Source: Anaeramoeba flamelloides (lineage: Eukaryota; Metamonada; Anaeramoebidae). From it: 64,000 nucleotides of DNA. Below are positions 25,401-36,590 of this stretch, one piece after another. A program made the position numbers and the translations under genes. Where the stretch lies: positions 13,950,001 through 14,014,000 of the forward strand of contig JANTQA010000023.1 in NCBI GenBank assembly GCA_027625915.1, written 5' to 3'. Within the stretch, counting starts at the first letter, position 1. Each line of letters starts with the position of its first letter. A model generated the notes under the pieces. It was not told where the DNA came from, did no database searches, and saw nothing but the letters and a program-made list of their open reading frames with translations.

Positions 25401-28203
25401 TGCAATTTCTTTTTATTAAAAGATCAATAGTTACTTGATAAAAACGTGTTATTCTAATGTTATTGAAATAATGAAAATGATTGTAGAGAAATCATATTTA
25501 TTTCTATTGGGATTTTCGTTGATCTTCAATTGAAGATCAAAATGAAAATTGTTGTTTATCTCAATTGGATACACTAAGAATTTGAGTTTTTCAATTTTTA
25601 AGAAAATATATAAACTAAAATTCAAAATTTTCCACACATTTAAAGCGGTTCAAGCAATCACAATGATACAATTTCATTCAAATTGGAAATGATTTTGATT
25701 TTTGTAAAATATAAAAATCATTTTTTTATCATTTTCGTTTTTTGTTTTCATTCCATTTTTTGAATTACGTAAACTGTTTCGTTCGATCAGTGAATTTTTT
25801 TCAATGATTGATAATAGGTTAACTGTTAAATCTAAAACCTGGAAATTTTCAAAAAAAAGGTAAACTCTCATTTTACAGACAAATAATTGTTAATAGAATT
25901 TTAAACAAGTTTATCAATGTATTTTTTTGTTTTACCCATCTCCAAAATTTTTAACACACCGATAAATTATTAGTATTAATAATTATTTATTTTTTTGTTT
26001 TGTGAGTATTGTAATTTATAAACAATTGTTAACATTTCAATTAGTAAATGGATCTAATTGTTTATTTCTTCAAGAATTGATTAAATAAGATTTTTTTTTT
26101 TCAAAAAATCGAATTTTGGTGTGTTAAAAATTTTGAATTAGAGTTTAGATTTATTAAATTTGCTTAATAAGGATATCAGCTATTCTCTGATGTCTATTAT
26201 TCTACTTATTTCTGATTTATTTTTAAAATGTAGGTTATAAAAAATAATTCATATTTGAAAATTTTTTGGGCCACTTTGACAGAAACAAACTTTATTTTGC
26301 ATTTGCCATTTTTATGTTTAAAGACATGAAAATTCTTCTTTGAGTTTTCTCATCTTTTTTTAAGAAAAGTCCTTTTGGAAGATTAATCAGTATTATCTTA
26401 TGTTTTATATGGTAACTTCAAATAGAGAATCTCTTCGGGAGTTTTACGTAATGTGGCTACATGGAATACGCTATGGAACAGAAATTCCAACTTTGATTTT
26501 TTTTTTGATAAATTTTCAAGGTTAGCCTTTTTTTTAGGTAATTTTAAAATTATTATATTTTTTTAATTCCTAAATTTTACCAAGGGTGGAAATTGATAGA
26601 TTCGGAGTATTTAATCAATATCGCAATTAGAACGGTTAATGGTTGCTCGATATTTAATATATTTGTCTGTAAAATTGGAGTAAAATTTTCCTAATATTTT
26701 CAATTGAGCAGAAAAATGAAATTTCCAGGTTTTAGGTTTGGTAGTGAAGAGAAATAATTTTTTTATCCTAAAAATTTTCTGAATTCTCGAACAAATCAAG
26801 TGTAAAAATTAAAATCATTTTTTTTAACCTATTACTTCGCCTTCACTCTTTTACTCCAGACTTTTATTTCAAGTATTATCTTATTCTTGGACTAAATGCA
26901 TTTTTTTTTTTTTGTTCGAAGTGATTTGGGGGAAGGTGAAGCGAGAATTTTGGTTTTCGAATCTTTTCAAGGAAACTTTTCGTTTTGGAAAGGAGACAAT
27001 ACATTGAACTAATTGAGAAAATTTATTTTAAAAAAAACAATAAATCTCAAAATTTCAAATTCAACAATTTCAATTGACTTTACATTCTTGAAAGTCAAAA
27101 AAATATGGAGCTAAAGATAAATTTAATCGGACCTGATCGTCAAATTCTGATCAGCCGTAATATCAATCCAAGTAAATCTTGTAAAAATAAAAAATTTAAA
27201 AGTTCATACTCTGTGAAGAATTTGGCTTTGATGAGATACTTTCTGAACTTTGAATTTTTTCCAAGAAAGCTATGGAACCTGTTGATGTTGCACTTTTGGT
27301 TTTTATCAGTGTATTTGGATCCCTGTTGTCTGGTTTAATCAGAGCCTGTATCGCAAGCTTGTTTTCAATCTCAATTAAAGTGATTTGGACACTGGTTTGA
27401 ATTAGTTCATCATAGGGCTGAAAATACCATCTAAATCTTCTTTCTTGCTTTTTTTGCAATCTAGTGGATAAGTTGTTTTTTGTTTTGTTTGGTTTGGTGA
27501 AGTGTGAAAGGGTTTTGGCTTTTCAGTTAGAGAGATGAAGATTGTTGAACAAAACGGAAGACCTGTGAAAGATAAAAGAATTGGACAAAAAGTTTCTTCT
27601 TATTTTAAAAGGCAACAGATCAGAAATTAACGTCCTAAAATAAGAAACTCGAACAATGGCCCATGAACGCTAATTCAAAGACTTTCCTTTTTAAAGGATC
27701 CCTCAAAGCATTCGTTTTAAGTGATTTTTTTTTATTTATTTATTTTCTTTTCTTTTCTTTTCTTTACTTTTCTTTATGAACCACGAATGAAAGTTTTTGT
27801 AAAACCTCCTTTCCAATCACTAGGAAAGAAAGTTTTGCTCATCAAGAGATCAAAATTAAAATTGCAGTGGAAATAACTTTGCCATTTGAAACCCGTCCCA
27901 ATTAATACAAGTCAAAGAGAAGGAATTATTATCTTACTGGTTAGCTATTTTTATTTCGTGTGCTACATAAGCAATGCTATCTAATTTAGTGTGTTGCTGG
28001 AATTGTGGCTTTAGATCGGTCATGACTTTTTTTTTTGCTTCAAGACCTGAAAAGCCAAAATATTTTTTGCATGATTTGTTTGCAAACAGAAATTTGCCGT
28101 CAACTCCCACAATTGCAATCGCGTCACTTTGCTTTGAAAGTTTTTTCAGATACGATTCTTTTTTGCGATTTTTTATTTTTTTTCGAGGTTTGAAATTTCC
28201 CAT
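19423..28203 (-). CDS. PAS-coiled coil-RGS protein, at least 4 exons
   Basis: Probable G-alpha GTPase-activating regulator with a sensory N-terminus. The exons are 28203-27938, 27460-27210, 24611-24398 and 20311-19423. The phases match throughout and give about 539 residues. A further coding segment near 27146-27079 may belong. Exons 1-2 form a PAS fold: QSDAIAIVGVDGKFLFANKS, YFGF, then RRFRWYFQ and QITLIEIENKLAIQALIK. Exon 3 and the start of exon 4 are a charged helical region likely to form coiled coil (VLQKENEKIG, LEKLRLIQQQK). Residues about 410-530 are an RGS domain: YSKFFMNFLKSQFTEENLLF, IYGKFIE, IFEQAQNQIYFLMLNDPYSR, F. That includes the conserved SEENL-type and L..D.Y.RF motifs. There is no membrane segment. 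Exon 4 is certain. The exon 2/3 boundary is the least sure. Confidence 0.85.
20893..21056. mobile_element. M1 MITE copy b
   Basis: Left end CTTGATATTTGATTAACAAA, right end GTTTATTATTCAAATACCAG, with the shared inner AATTTTCACTTC...GAAGTGAAAATT pairing. Length is 164 bp. The left end has diverged more than the right. Confidence 0.6.
21735..21870. repeat. Composite hairpin array, copy 2
   Basis: It holds the palindrome-type module TTTACTCTATTCTTTTAAGT, GGAAAAGCTAA and AATTTAAGAAATAAAAAGAA with its inverse, and AAAAAAACCTAACGACAAAA. It matches the array at 36.1 kb in order. Confidence 0.55.
22035..23105 (+). pseudogene. Degenerate coding-like block inside the PAS-RGS intron
   Basis: Antisense to the host gene, this stretch has several short segments whose plus-strand translation and base use look coding. 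Examples are FWIKDFIQINKFNKETKEKY at about 22079-22138, FKGSFSPNGVIETIEVSF at about 22494-22547, and RIHSIFNLNGKIDVLFFFSS at about 22984-23043. G+C is higher than in the surrounding intron. No single frame covers it and I recognise no family. It may be the remains of a host gene or of an inserted element. Confidence 0.3.
23550..24165. repeat. Composite hairpin/decamer array, copy 3 (largest)
   Basis: It begins with six tandem degenerate decamers (AAGTATCATC, AAGTGCCATA, GAGTTTCGTC, TAGTGCCGTC, GAGTATCACC, AAGCACCGTT). Alternating GTTAGGTTTT and AAAACCTAAC modules around A/T-rich stems follow. A second decamer run (GAGTGTCATA, GAGTGCTGTA, GAGTACC) lies near 23970. Next is a palindrome built from AAAAATCAAAGATTTTACTC and its flanks (24027-24046 at the core). 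Confidence 0.7.
24612..27209 (-). other. 2.6 kb intron region of the PAS-RGS gene
   Basis: Between the end of exon 2 (donor GTATGA at 27209) and exon 3. It contains an F2b element (25630-26142) and, close to the donor, a possible extra exon (27146-27079) coding FDDQVRLNLSLAPYFFDFQE. An imperfect inverted pair near 26838 and 26934 (TTCGCCTTCACTC, GGTGAAGCGAG) is also present. The rest is A/T-rich. Confidence 0.5.
25630..26142 (+). mobile_element. 520-bp inverted-repeat element (F2b)
   Basis: It starts CAAAATTTTCCACACATTTA and ends GGTGTGTTAAAAATTTTGAA, imperfect inverses. The interior shares ACAATTTCATTCAAATTGGA, the T-rich tract with GTTTTCATT and ATTGTTAATAGAATTTTAAA with the 4.4 kb copy. 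The inner terminal-like motif CCAAAATTTTTAACACACCG at 25938 is also shared. Non-coding; located in a PAS-RGS intron. Confidence 0.55.
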
Positions 28204-29573
28204 CTAAAAAAATGTTGATAAAAAGTAAAAAAATAAATGTTTGAAATAATCTTTTGATTATAATTTTGTCAAAGAATTTGTCTGTTTTACAAGAATTATA
28301 AAAAATGGAAATTTTGCCTTTAAAAAAGGTTTTTTTGTTTTTACAATTTGATTTTTTGTACCAAATAAACGTATTGTTTCGAAAAATTAAGGACGATTGA
28401 TATTCTTGGATCTGTTAATATTATTTTTCGGGTTATCGCCATAATTGTTGACTTTAGCGAATGTTGAGTCAAGTGATCAAGCTAAAATCTAGATTTGATA
28501 CTTTTTGTTTTTTTTTTTTTTCAAAAAATTTGTCATTAGGTAAAACCATATTTCATTTTAACAACTATATATTTAACAATACACTGTTTGAATAACATAA
28601 TCCCTTTGTTACACTTATAGTGATCAAAATAATGTATACACTGCGACTATAATCAGTGTTTCAAATTATTAACAGGGTTTTTTTTCTTCTTGTTCGAGGA
28701 AACATCCAATAGACTATCAAATAGTAAACCTAAGTTTAAATCAATTTTGAAAGTAAACATCTGGATATTTTTAGTAAAATTTAAATAAAAAATGTAATTT
28801 GTTGAAAATATCTCAGAATATTCTTAATCCTTTTGAAATTTTTTGTTTTTTAGATTGTTTTTAATAAGATAAAAACTTTTATGAAAAATTTACTCTATTT
28901 TTTGAGATAAATTTGACAATTTGATCCTTCATTTTTAGAATTTCTTTTTAAATAATAGAACGATATGAATCCAATTGCATATTTAATTCACTGTTTATTA
29001 TCATTTTCTTTTACCAGTTAATGTATAGGTCTATTATAACAAAAAAAAACAAGCTTTTTATTTTGAAACATATATTAAATTCTTTGCACACTTTATTTTG
29101 ACTACAGTATTTCCTGGTGGATATTAAACTATTGAAGAGTTTGTAAAAATGTATGAATATACTTGAATTATGCAAAAAGTGGAAATATATGTGAAAAGAG
29201 GTGTGGATAAAAGTAATTTTTTAATTTATCTTTCTTTGTTTGAAAATTCATAAATTTTTGAATCAAGAAGTTTTGATTAAATACTTTTATTCATAATCTT
29301 AAAATATAAACTTTTTGAATTTCCTTTATAAAAATTCTTTTAAATATTTTTTATTTGTTAATATATTCTATTGTTAACACTTACATACTCAAAAATATTA
29401 GTCTGTTTCTTTGAGGGTTGAAAAAAGAAAACAATTCTTAGATTCCTACAAATGATACAATTAGTATTTTTAATATTATTTGATCGTTAATAAATTCAAA
29501 AAAATATTAATAATTTTAAAAGTTACATGTATTTATCTTGAAGTATTTAGTGAAAAAAATACTTTATATGTTA

Positions 29574-29770
29574 CAGTCAGTTTCACTTTTAAGGCACAAA
29601 CTTTCAACGAAATTTAAGGCACAAAAAAATCTCAAATTAAGGCACAAAATTTGGAATTTTATTTTTTACAAATTATTTTCCCTAGAATTTGAATTTTGTG
29701 CCTTAATTTGAGATTTTTTTTGTGCCTTAAATTTCGTTGAAAGTTTGTGCCTTAAAAGTGAAACTGACTG
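29574..29770. mobile_element. TA-flanked palindromic MITE with TTAAGGCAC motifs
   Basis: It begins CAGTCAGTTTCACTTTTAAG and ends CTTAAAAGTGAAACTGACTG, flanked by TA on both sides. The arms are about 78 bp and differ only by one A in an A-run. A spacer of about 40 bp separates them. Each arm holds three spaced copies of (T)TTAAGGCACAAA at about 25-bp intervals. The ends and the TA duplication fit a Tc1/mariner-derived MITE. The arm identity suggests a recent insertion or gene conversion between arms. Confidence 0.85.
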
Positions 29771-30480
29771 TAAGGGATTGTTTTCGAAGCAAATATATTT
29801 GTAATTTATAAATGAAGTTGTTGTTAAATCCATCCATTTAGGGAATTATGATCATACATTTGTTTTCTTAATTATTTAAAATAGCGAGCTTTTATTAAAA
29901 AATAAAGAATAAAAAATAAATATAAAAAAGAATAACAAAAATATTTAGATTTATTAGGTTTGGAATGAATTTAAAGACTATATAGAACAAAAATGTTTTG
30001 GTATGGATTTTTATTTTAGTTGTATTAGGGTTATATTGTAATGAAATATTCTATAGCAAGGTTATAATTTTCTTTTTTATTTATTTAAATAATCCATTCA
30101 TTTTTTTTTTTTTCATTATTCACAATCAAAAATTAAAACTTCTGGTTTTTTTTGTCTTGATCACATTTATTTTTCCTTATTTCATATATCACTTTACTTG
30201 TATATGAAGTAATTGATATGTTAAATTTTTTGCATGTGGAATAGAAAATGTTTTGTGATATACCCGTTTCCCTGTTTGTATATATTTCTATTTAAATTAT
30301 TTGGAATTGACTTTTTTTTAGTGTTAATAAGTTCAAACTTGGGTGTAATTTTTTCCATTGAAGAGTTTACTGGAAATTCGAAAGTTTATTATATCCTTCA
30401 ATTTTAGAATTTTTTTAACTTGTGAAAAATCACATTTTATGACATTAATTAAATATGAATCTAATGTTTTTTTTTTCTTG

Positions 30481-30497
30481 CCCCCCCCCCCCCCCCC
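30481..30497. repeat. C17 homopolymer
   Basis: Seventeen consecutive C in otherwise A/T-rich DNA. A G11 run lies 206 bp downstream (30704-30714) and a G12 run at 48250-48261. Confidence 0.9.
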
Positions 30498-30539
30498 TCA
30501 GTATTATTCTAAAAGATAATTTTTAAGCACTATTTCAAA

Positions 30540-31080
30540 AATTGTGACCTGTCGGAAATAATAAATTGAATATATATATATATATATATTGGAGGGCAAC
30601 AAATAATTAAATCTGATTTGTAATTGACGTTTAAATCATTCAATATATAAACTGGATGTTTTAAAGATTAAATAAAATCTAACCAATTACGAAAAAAAAA
30701 AAAGGGGGGGGGGGATTTTTGAAATTATCATTATAGTTTTTTCATTACTAAACTTTCATTAAAAAAGGGTTAATAAGGTATTTTTTGATTAATAATTAAA
30801 TTATTTTTGTTAGAGATTACATAAATATAAATTTTCCACAAGATTATATGTGATTTTGAAGAATTTTTTTCCAAATTCTATTGTAAAAAAAAGTATTTAA
30901 TAAAAAATTTGTATTTTTTTTTTTCAAAAAAAAAAAGAAAAACTAAAAAAACAAAAATTTGAAAAGGCAAAACAAAAATTTGCAAAATTAAAAAAAAATA
31001 TTCTGATATTATAATTTGAAATTATTTTTGTGATGAGATTATAGGATAAAAACTAAGAACTTCTATTTGCATTATAAAGT
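30540..31080 (+). repeat. Diverged dispersed repeat, copy 1 of 2
   Basis: The order of blocks (CAAAAATTGTGAC, ACCAATTA, ATTTTTGAAAT, TTCATTACTAAACTTTCATT, GGTTAATAAGG, TTTTTTGATTAATAATTAAA, a TTTTTC/A-run block) matches 38935-39450. Identity is perhaps two thirds. It is non-coding and has no clear ends. Confidence 0.4.
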
Positions 31081-31727
31081 GGGTCAAAATTTTTAAACAG
31101 TGTTTTATTTAATCATTTTTTTAATCATTGAAAAGATTGTTTAAATCTGGTGATTTTATATTACTTGAGGAAATTAATTATTTTATTTAGAACCATGTAT
31201 GGGTGGAAATATGGGGGGTTGTTCAAATAGAGATTTTACTCTAGTGTAAATAAAATGGGGTAATTACCCCGTTTCAATATGTTGATGTTGCTTGATACCT
31301 TTTTTTAACTTTAATTCTAGTTTTTTTTTTTTTTTTTTAATAATCAAGATGTCTACTTTATTAATATCGTGTTAATCTTAATGTGAAAAAATTTTTCGTA
31401 TAGATTACTTATGTCACAATAAATATGTGTAAAAGTTGGATTATGGGTATATTTGTTAATCGTTTTTTTTTTTTTGGTGAAAAATATCTGAAAAAAAAAT
31501 CATTTTTTGCTTATCCTAATTTTTTTAGCAATATTTTTTTTTATTGGGATATATGTCCAGATATATGATTATATTTAATTTTCTTGATTCTTTATTTTTT
31601 CCCTCCATGCATTTGGTTGATAATTAATGATGTTGAGTTAATTTTTTGCATTAGGTTATTATCTTTTTCTTTATTCTGGATACTCCTTCCCCGTGGTTAT
31701 GATTAGGTTATCCTTATGCTTCTAGTT

Positions 31728-31921
31728 CCGCTTTTAAGAAATAAGCTTTGAATAAAATTTAAGGTTTACAAAAAAATATTAATTAAGGTACATTTTTTTA
31801 AAAGTTTTTTATTCAATTTATTTTAAGAGAATCCAAGTTTTTGGTTTCTCCTTTTGGAAATCTTTTCTATCTGTTAAGTGTTGTTCAAAGTTTGTGTCTT
31901 AAAAGTTCTACTGGCTGTACT
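31728..31921. mobile_element. Old relative of the CAGTCAG palindromic MITE
   Basis: It retains AATTTAAGGTTTACAAAAA and TTAATTAAGGTACATTTTTT on the left. On the right it has GTTGTTCAAAGTTTGTGTCT, TAAAAGTTCTACTGGCTGTA. This is the same order as 29574-29770 with many changes. A further partial trace lies at about 43850-43910. Confidence 0.45.
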
Positions 31922-31978
31922 TTCATTTACAAATGATCTGTGGCTGATTTTTTGAGAATATAATATGAAGGGCATGTA

Positions 31979-32198
31979 AGCCAAATTTCAAAATTAGGGG
32001 TAAATTTTTATTTTATAATTTTTTTCTTTTTTCATTTGTCTTTCATAAAATAAAATGATTACACTATATTTTTATTTATTAATCTATATTTGTTATTATC
32101 TCTAAACACTTTCGTAAAATACATTATAATTAAAAAAAAAAAAAATTAAACAATTTTTTTTTCAAGAAAAATCTTCCCCTTTTTTTTGAAATTTCGCT
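31979..32198. mobile_element. AGC-ended MITE (220 bp)
   Basis: Left end TA|AGCCAAATTTCAAAATTAGG, right end CCTTTTTTTTGAAATTTCGC, T|TA. The inverted repeats are about 22 bp and flanked by TA. A related 225-bp element ends at 38812. Confidence 0.6.
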
Positions 32199-32968
32199 TA
32201 TAAATATTATAGGGGTTTAACCGATATCCTTGATAATCTCCTATTACACCCCCAATCTTAATATTGTTTAAAAAAATAACCAGTGTGAAGGCTTTAGTAT
32301 ATTTTGGTGTTGTTTTTACAATCTGTTTATGTTCTGTTTGGTCAAAAAAATTTCTAGATCAATGGTAACTCTAAATATATTGTAATATTTTTTTTCTTTT
32401 CTGTACTAATACAGAATGTTTTTGATTGTGACTCTTAAATCAAATTATTTTTTGAACACAAATTGAGAGAGTGTAAAATGAATGGTTGAAAGGTATTTAA
32501 TAAAAAATTGGGAATTTTGAGTTTTCAATTAAAACATATTTTTTCTTTTTCCAAAATTGGGTAACTGGAAATAAAAAATATATTTTTAAGGTTGTCTCAA
32601 ATAAAACAAAGCCAAAATAAAAATTTAAATTTACAACCCACAAATTTCATTATTTTTATTAAATTGAATCCCAATAATTTAGTCTTAAGTTCACCAATAC
32701 TGATTACGGATTGAAAAAAAAAAAAAAAAATGATATTTTTGAAATTATTCATTAAACTCCTAAAAAGTCCAAGATCGATCAACTAAGAACCAAAATAGTA
32801 TGTTGCCACGCTGAACACGGGATAATCTTTTTTCATTCTTCAGGAATACTAAACCTTAAAAGAAGGTCACAAATGGCCTCTATTAGAGAAAGTTTCTTTA
32901 CTTTTAAACTGATAAAATTATCAATTCAGAGCTATTTCGAAAAAATTAAATTTGAAAAAAATTGTTTT

Positions 32969-33196
32969 CTGGTATTCTAATTAAAATGTGATAAAATTTC
33001 CGATGGTTGTCTTATTTTGAATACTCAAATCTTGGTTTAATTGAGGATTCTTAGTTTTTCCAAGAAATCTAATAAAAAAGAACCCAAACATATAATCTGA
33101 GATCACAAAAAATATCTTTAGAAGTTTCTTGGTTTCAAACGAAAGGAAATAGAAAATGAAGAGGAAAATTTTTTCCCATTATTATTCGAATGCCAG
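32969..33196. mobile_element. M1 MITE copy c
   Basis: Left end CTGGTATTCTAATTAAAATG, right end CATTATTATTCGAATGCCAG, with GGAAAATTTTTTCCC inside the right arm. At 228 bp it is longer than the other copies and diverged. Confidence 0.5.
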
Positions 33197-33957
33197 ATTA
33201 ATAATTTTTTTAAGAAATACCCTTACCGAGGAGAGCCAACATAAAAAAAATCTATAGCATTACTATTAGTATTTAAAAAATCAATTGGATAAAATTTCGA
33301 CTAATTATCTTTTTTCAAATTCTGAAATACTTTTTATTTCTGATTTCTTGGTTGAGCTTAGAGATAAAGACAAAAATCAGACAAACAGTTATATCGAAAT
33401 CAGTCATTTACAATCTCTTTCTTTGAAAAATAATATCAAAAAAAAACTGAGGCTGACAAAAATAAAGTGAAAATTTTTTATTCTAATTACAATTTCAAAA
33501 TCATTTTAGTCTTAAATGTTTTTCAACTTTGCAAAAAAAATTGGTTAAACCTAACAGGCCAAACAGACGTCAGAATCTCCAATTTTGAAAACTTCATTTT
33601 TCACTTTTTGGAACTGAAAATTTGAGACAAAGTGTATGAGTTCAAAAAAAAAAACCTTATCTGTTTAATTGTTGAGTATTTAGGCAAAGAACAATACTGG
33701 TTTCTTTTTGGTTTCGATCATTAGTTTACAAAATAGGGATTTCGAAATTTGAAAATGGATCCAAAAATTTAAAACGTGAAAAAATTTTTAAAAAGAAAAA
33801 GGGAAATGTCAATCAAAATGCTGAAAACATTGGTTCTTGTTCTTTTAGCGAAACACTAAACATTTTTTTTTAAATTTTTTTCTTTCACGAGAAACTGATT
33901 ACTTTTCAAAAAGAGAAACACTCAATTTAAAATCTGAAATAAACAAGCTAAGTAAAG

Positions 33958-34402
33958 ATGTTTGAAAGTATAACAAAAGAAAGAAGAACACCAAAATTTC
34001 TATTTTTTGAGAAAGAAAAGAAAATAAACAACAACAAGAAAGGAGCAAATTCAACAAATCACAACTCAAGATACTCGCTTCTCCCACAACTCTATGAGCA
34101 AGAATTAGGTGACTCACAGGAATATGTAAACGATCGCAGGACAACGCATATCAAAAACCAATTACGCGAGGACAAAGTCATTCAGTCCAAGCTTGCGTCA
34201 ACAAAATTAAAGCACACTTGGGATTTATTCCCCAACACAAACACCAAAAGTCAAAACAACAAAAGTAACAACATGATCAAGAGCACCAATTTGAAAAATT
34301 CTTCATTACTTTCCAAATTTAACAACCTTTCATTCAAGAACTCGCGATTCAAAACCACGAATTTCAATTCTTTTTCTAACAGTTTGACTTTTCAAAAAAA
34401 AG
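33958..34402 (+). CDS. Asn/Ser/Lys-rich exon, possible first exon of the Mei2-like gene
   Basis: The frame from ATG 33958 encodes 148 residues up to a good donor (AAAAAG|GTAAAT at 34403). Base use is clearly coding at 34020-34340 (RYSLLPQLYEQELGDSQEY, RRTTHIKNQLREDKVIQSKL, KLKHTWDLFPN). The rest is rich in Asn, Ser and Lys. No domain is recognisable. The donor phase (1) matches the acceptor of the Mei2-like exon at 39634, and composition is similar, so the two may be one gene with a 5.2 kb intron. Alternatively the frame reads on to a stop at 34668 as a separate 236-residue protein. That part is repeat-like, T-rich and less convincing. Confidence 0.55.
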
Positions 34403-36074
34403 GTAAATTTTGGTGTTCTTCTTTCTTCTTTCTTCTTTCTTTTCAATTAAAAAAATTTAAACAAAAAAATTTTTTTTTTAACCAATTAACTCTTTTTTTA
34501 ATTTCACCAATCGTTCTTTTTGGTGTCCGTTCTCCAAGAATTCTGTTTGATGAAAAATCAATCGATCAAAATTTTCTTTCGGCTTTCCTTAAAATGTTTC
34601 AAAAGATCTTCATCAAGTTGAAACTTTTGAAGAGAATAAAACCATTTTCTTTTGGTTTCACCTTTTAGAGTTGGGAACCTGGACGATTTATTTAAAATCT
34701 TCTTGGGTTGATTGTTTTTTTTGGGAAAGTTGAATGAAAAATTTTTTACATAGATTTTTCAATAAAGACAACTGTTTTCAAACAGTGAGGAACAAAAGTT
34801 TTCTAAATTGTTACTAAAAAGCCTTAAAGTGAGTGAATTAAGGCATTTTGAAGTTCCGATTGTAAAACTTTTACATCCTATCTTTTTTAAAAACTGTCAG
34901 CGTTCGGTTTTTTTTTTTTTTTTTTGAGTTTTTTTATTGGTGGAACTTATTTTTTGTGAATTTTTCTGATTCTTCACTTCCAAAAAGACCACCAACACGT
35001 GTTGTGAGTTTATCTCAAACATTCTTTTTCTTTTCAAAATTTTCTAATACAACTTTTTCAAAGTAAAAATGATATTCTAAAAAAAGTTTTTTTTCTTAGA
35101 CCTCTTATGGTAACAGAAACCAAAATTTAAACAGTTCTACTTCGTCTTTTTTTTTAAGATCCAAAAGCCACATTGTTACTCCACTTTATTGATTTGGTGA
35201 ATAGAAGAAAAACCAACCAAACTAATAAAAAAAAGTATTTCTGAAAACTTGCTTTTCTTTTGATCAACCAAAATTGTCATTTTTAAAGGCATTTTCAGAC
35301 AGTTTTCAACTACTCTGAAAACTTGGTATCTATCCAACATTTAAAAGAAAGAAAAGCAAATTAAATATGAAGGTTACTGATAAATCCACAAAAATATTTA
35401 CAACTTTTTGGTTCATTTTCCTATTTTTGAAAATGTTTTTATGAGTTTTGAAGAAAGAATTTTATTGGTCTAAATCCAAGAATAATTGTAAATTAGTCAA
35501 TAACAGTACTTTAATTGGAAAAAAAAATATTTTGAAAGTTGGTTTACAAGACATCAAAAACAGGTAATTGAAATTAAACGTTTAAAACTTTTTTTTGAAT
35601 TTATCAGTATAATACAAATGCACCCACCAATGTTCCCAAGCTAAGAATATACCTCAATAAAAATATTTTTTTTTTAAAAATACACTGTTATTCAACTTCA
35701 ATAATAAAAAAATAAATAAAAAAAAAAAAATTATGCTTTTCATTTAAATTTCAAATTTCTTTAAGATAAAATTAATGTTTTTCTCACATTTTGAATCTTT
35801 ACTATTAATTGTAAAATAAACAGATCAAAATTTTAATTCTGATTTCTAAAAAATCAGTTACCAAGAATTAATATAAACACAAAGTCCTCAATAATTCTAA
35901 AAGGGAAATTATTAATTTAAGCTTGTTTATTGAATTAAAATTTGAAATCTTAAATGGTTAATAAAAACTTTGTTTTGGAAAGCTGAATGAAAATTTTGTT
36001 TCATTTATTTCTAAACAAATAGTACTTTGATTGTTTAATAGTGTTGAAGAGAGATGACTCAACAAAATTACCTC

Positions 36075-36590
36075 ATGTTTGTCGTTAATTTTTTTAATTT
36101 TAGAAATAAAAAGAAAGTTTATTAATTTTTTAATTGAAGAAATAAAAAGAAAAATTAATAAACTTTCTTTTTATTTCTAAAATTGAAAAAAAAAACACCG
36201 TTAGCTTTTCCAGAAGTTCAAAAGAATAGTGTAAAACCATGGATTTTACGAAATTCTTTTGAATCTTTGGAAAACTGCCTTTAGCTTTTTTTTCAATTTT
36301 TGAAATAAACCGAAAATTTCAGAAATTTTCTTTTTATTTCTTAAATTAAAAAAAACCTAGGCACTCTACGGCACTTGACGGACATTTTCGTTCGTTTTTT
36401 TTTAATTTTTGTTTTGATTAGAAAATCAATAGATTTTTGAAACAAAAACGAAAAGTTAAAAAAAACGAGGCCGTTAGGCTTTCCAGAATTTAAAAGAATT
36501 GAGTTAAATCTTTGATTTTACTCTATTATTTCGAATTCTGGAAAACCTATGCACCCCACGACACCCCACGTCACTTTTTGAAACCCTGGA
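36075..36590. repeat. Composite hairpin/decamer array, copy 4
   Basis: It starts with an inverted pair (AATTTTAGAAATAAAAAGAA and TTCTTTTTATTTCTAAAATT). The paired modules around AAAAGAATAGTG and TTACGAAATTCTTTTGAA follow, then decamers GGCACTCTAC, GGCACTTGAC. The TTTTGATTAGAAAATCAATAG hairpin and GCACCCCACGACACCCCACG lie near the end. Confidence 0.65.

Larger units (their letters stand above)
28204..33957. other. 5.8 kb intergenic region rich in small transposons
   Basis: No gene is visible. It contains a recent-looking TA-flanked palindrome (29574-29770), its older relative (31728-31921), and a poly-C/poly-G pair (30481-30497 and 30704-30714). A diverged repeat (30540-31080), an AGCTAAATTTC element (31979-32198) and an M1 element (32969-33196) follow. 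The promoter of the PAS-RGS gene should lie near 28.2-28.6 kb, but I see no motif. Confidence 0.6.

Noticed and set aside
34403-34668. Read-through of the Asn-rich exon to a stop at 34668
   Set aside because: The sequence after the GTAAAT donor is T-rich and resembles repeats at 8.1-8.2 and 36.0 kb. An intron is more likely, though this is not settled.
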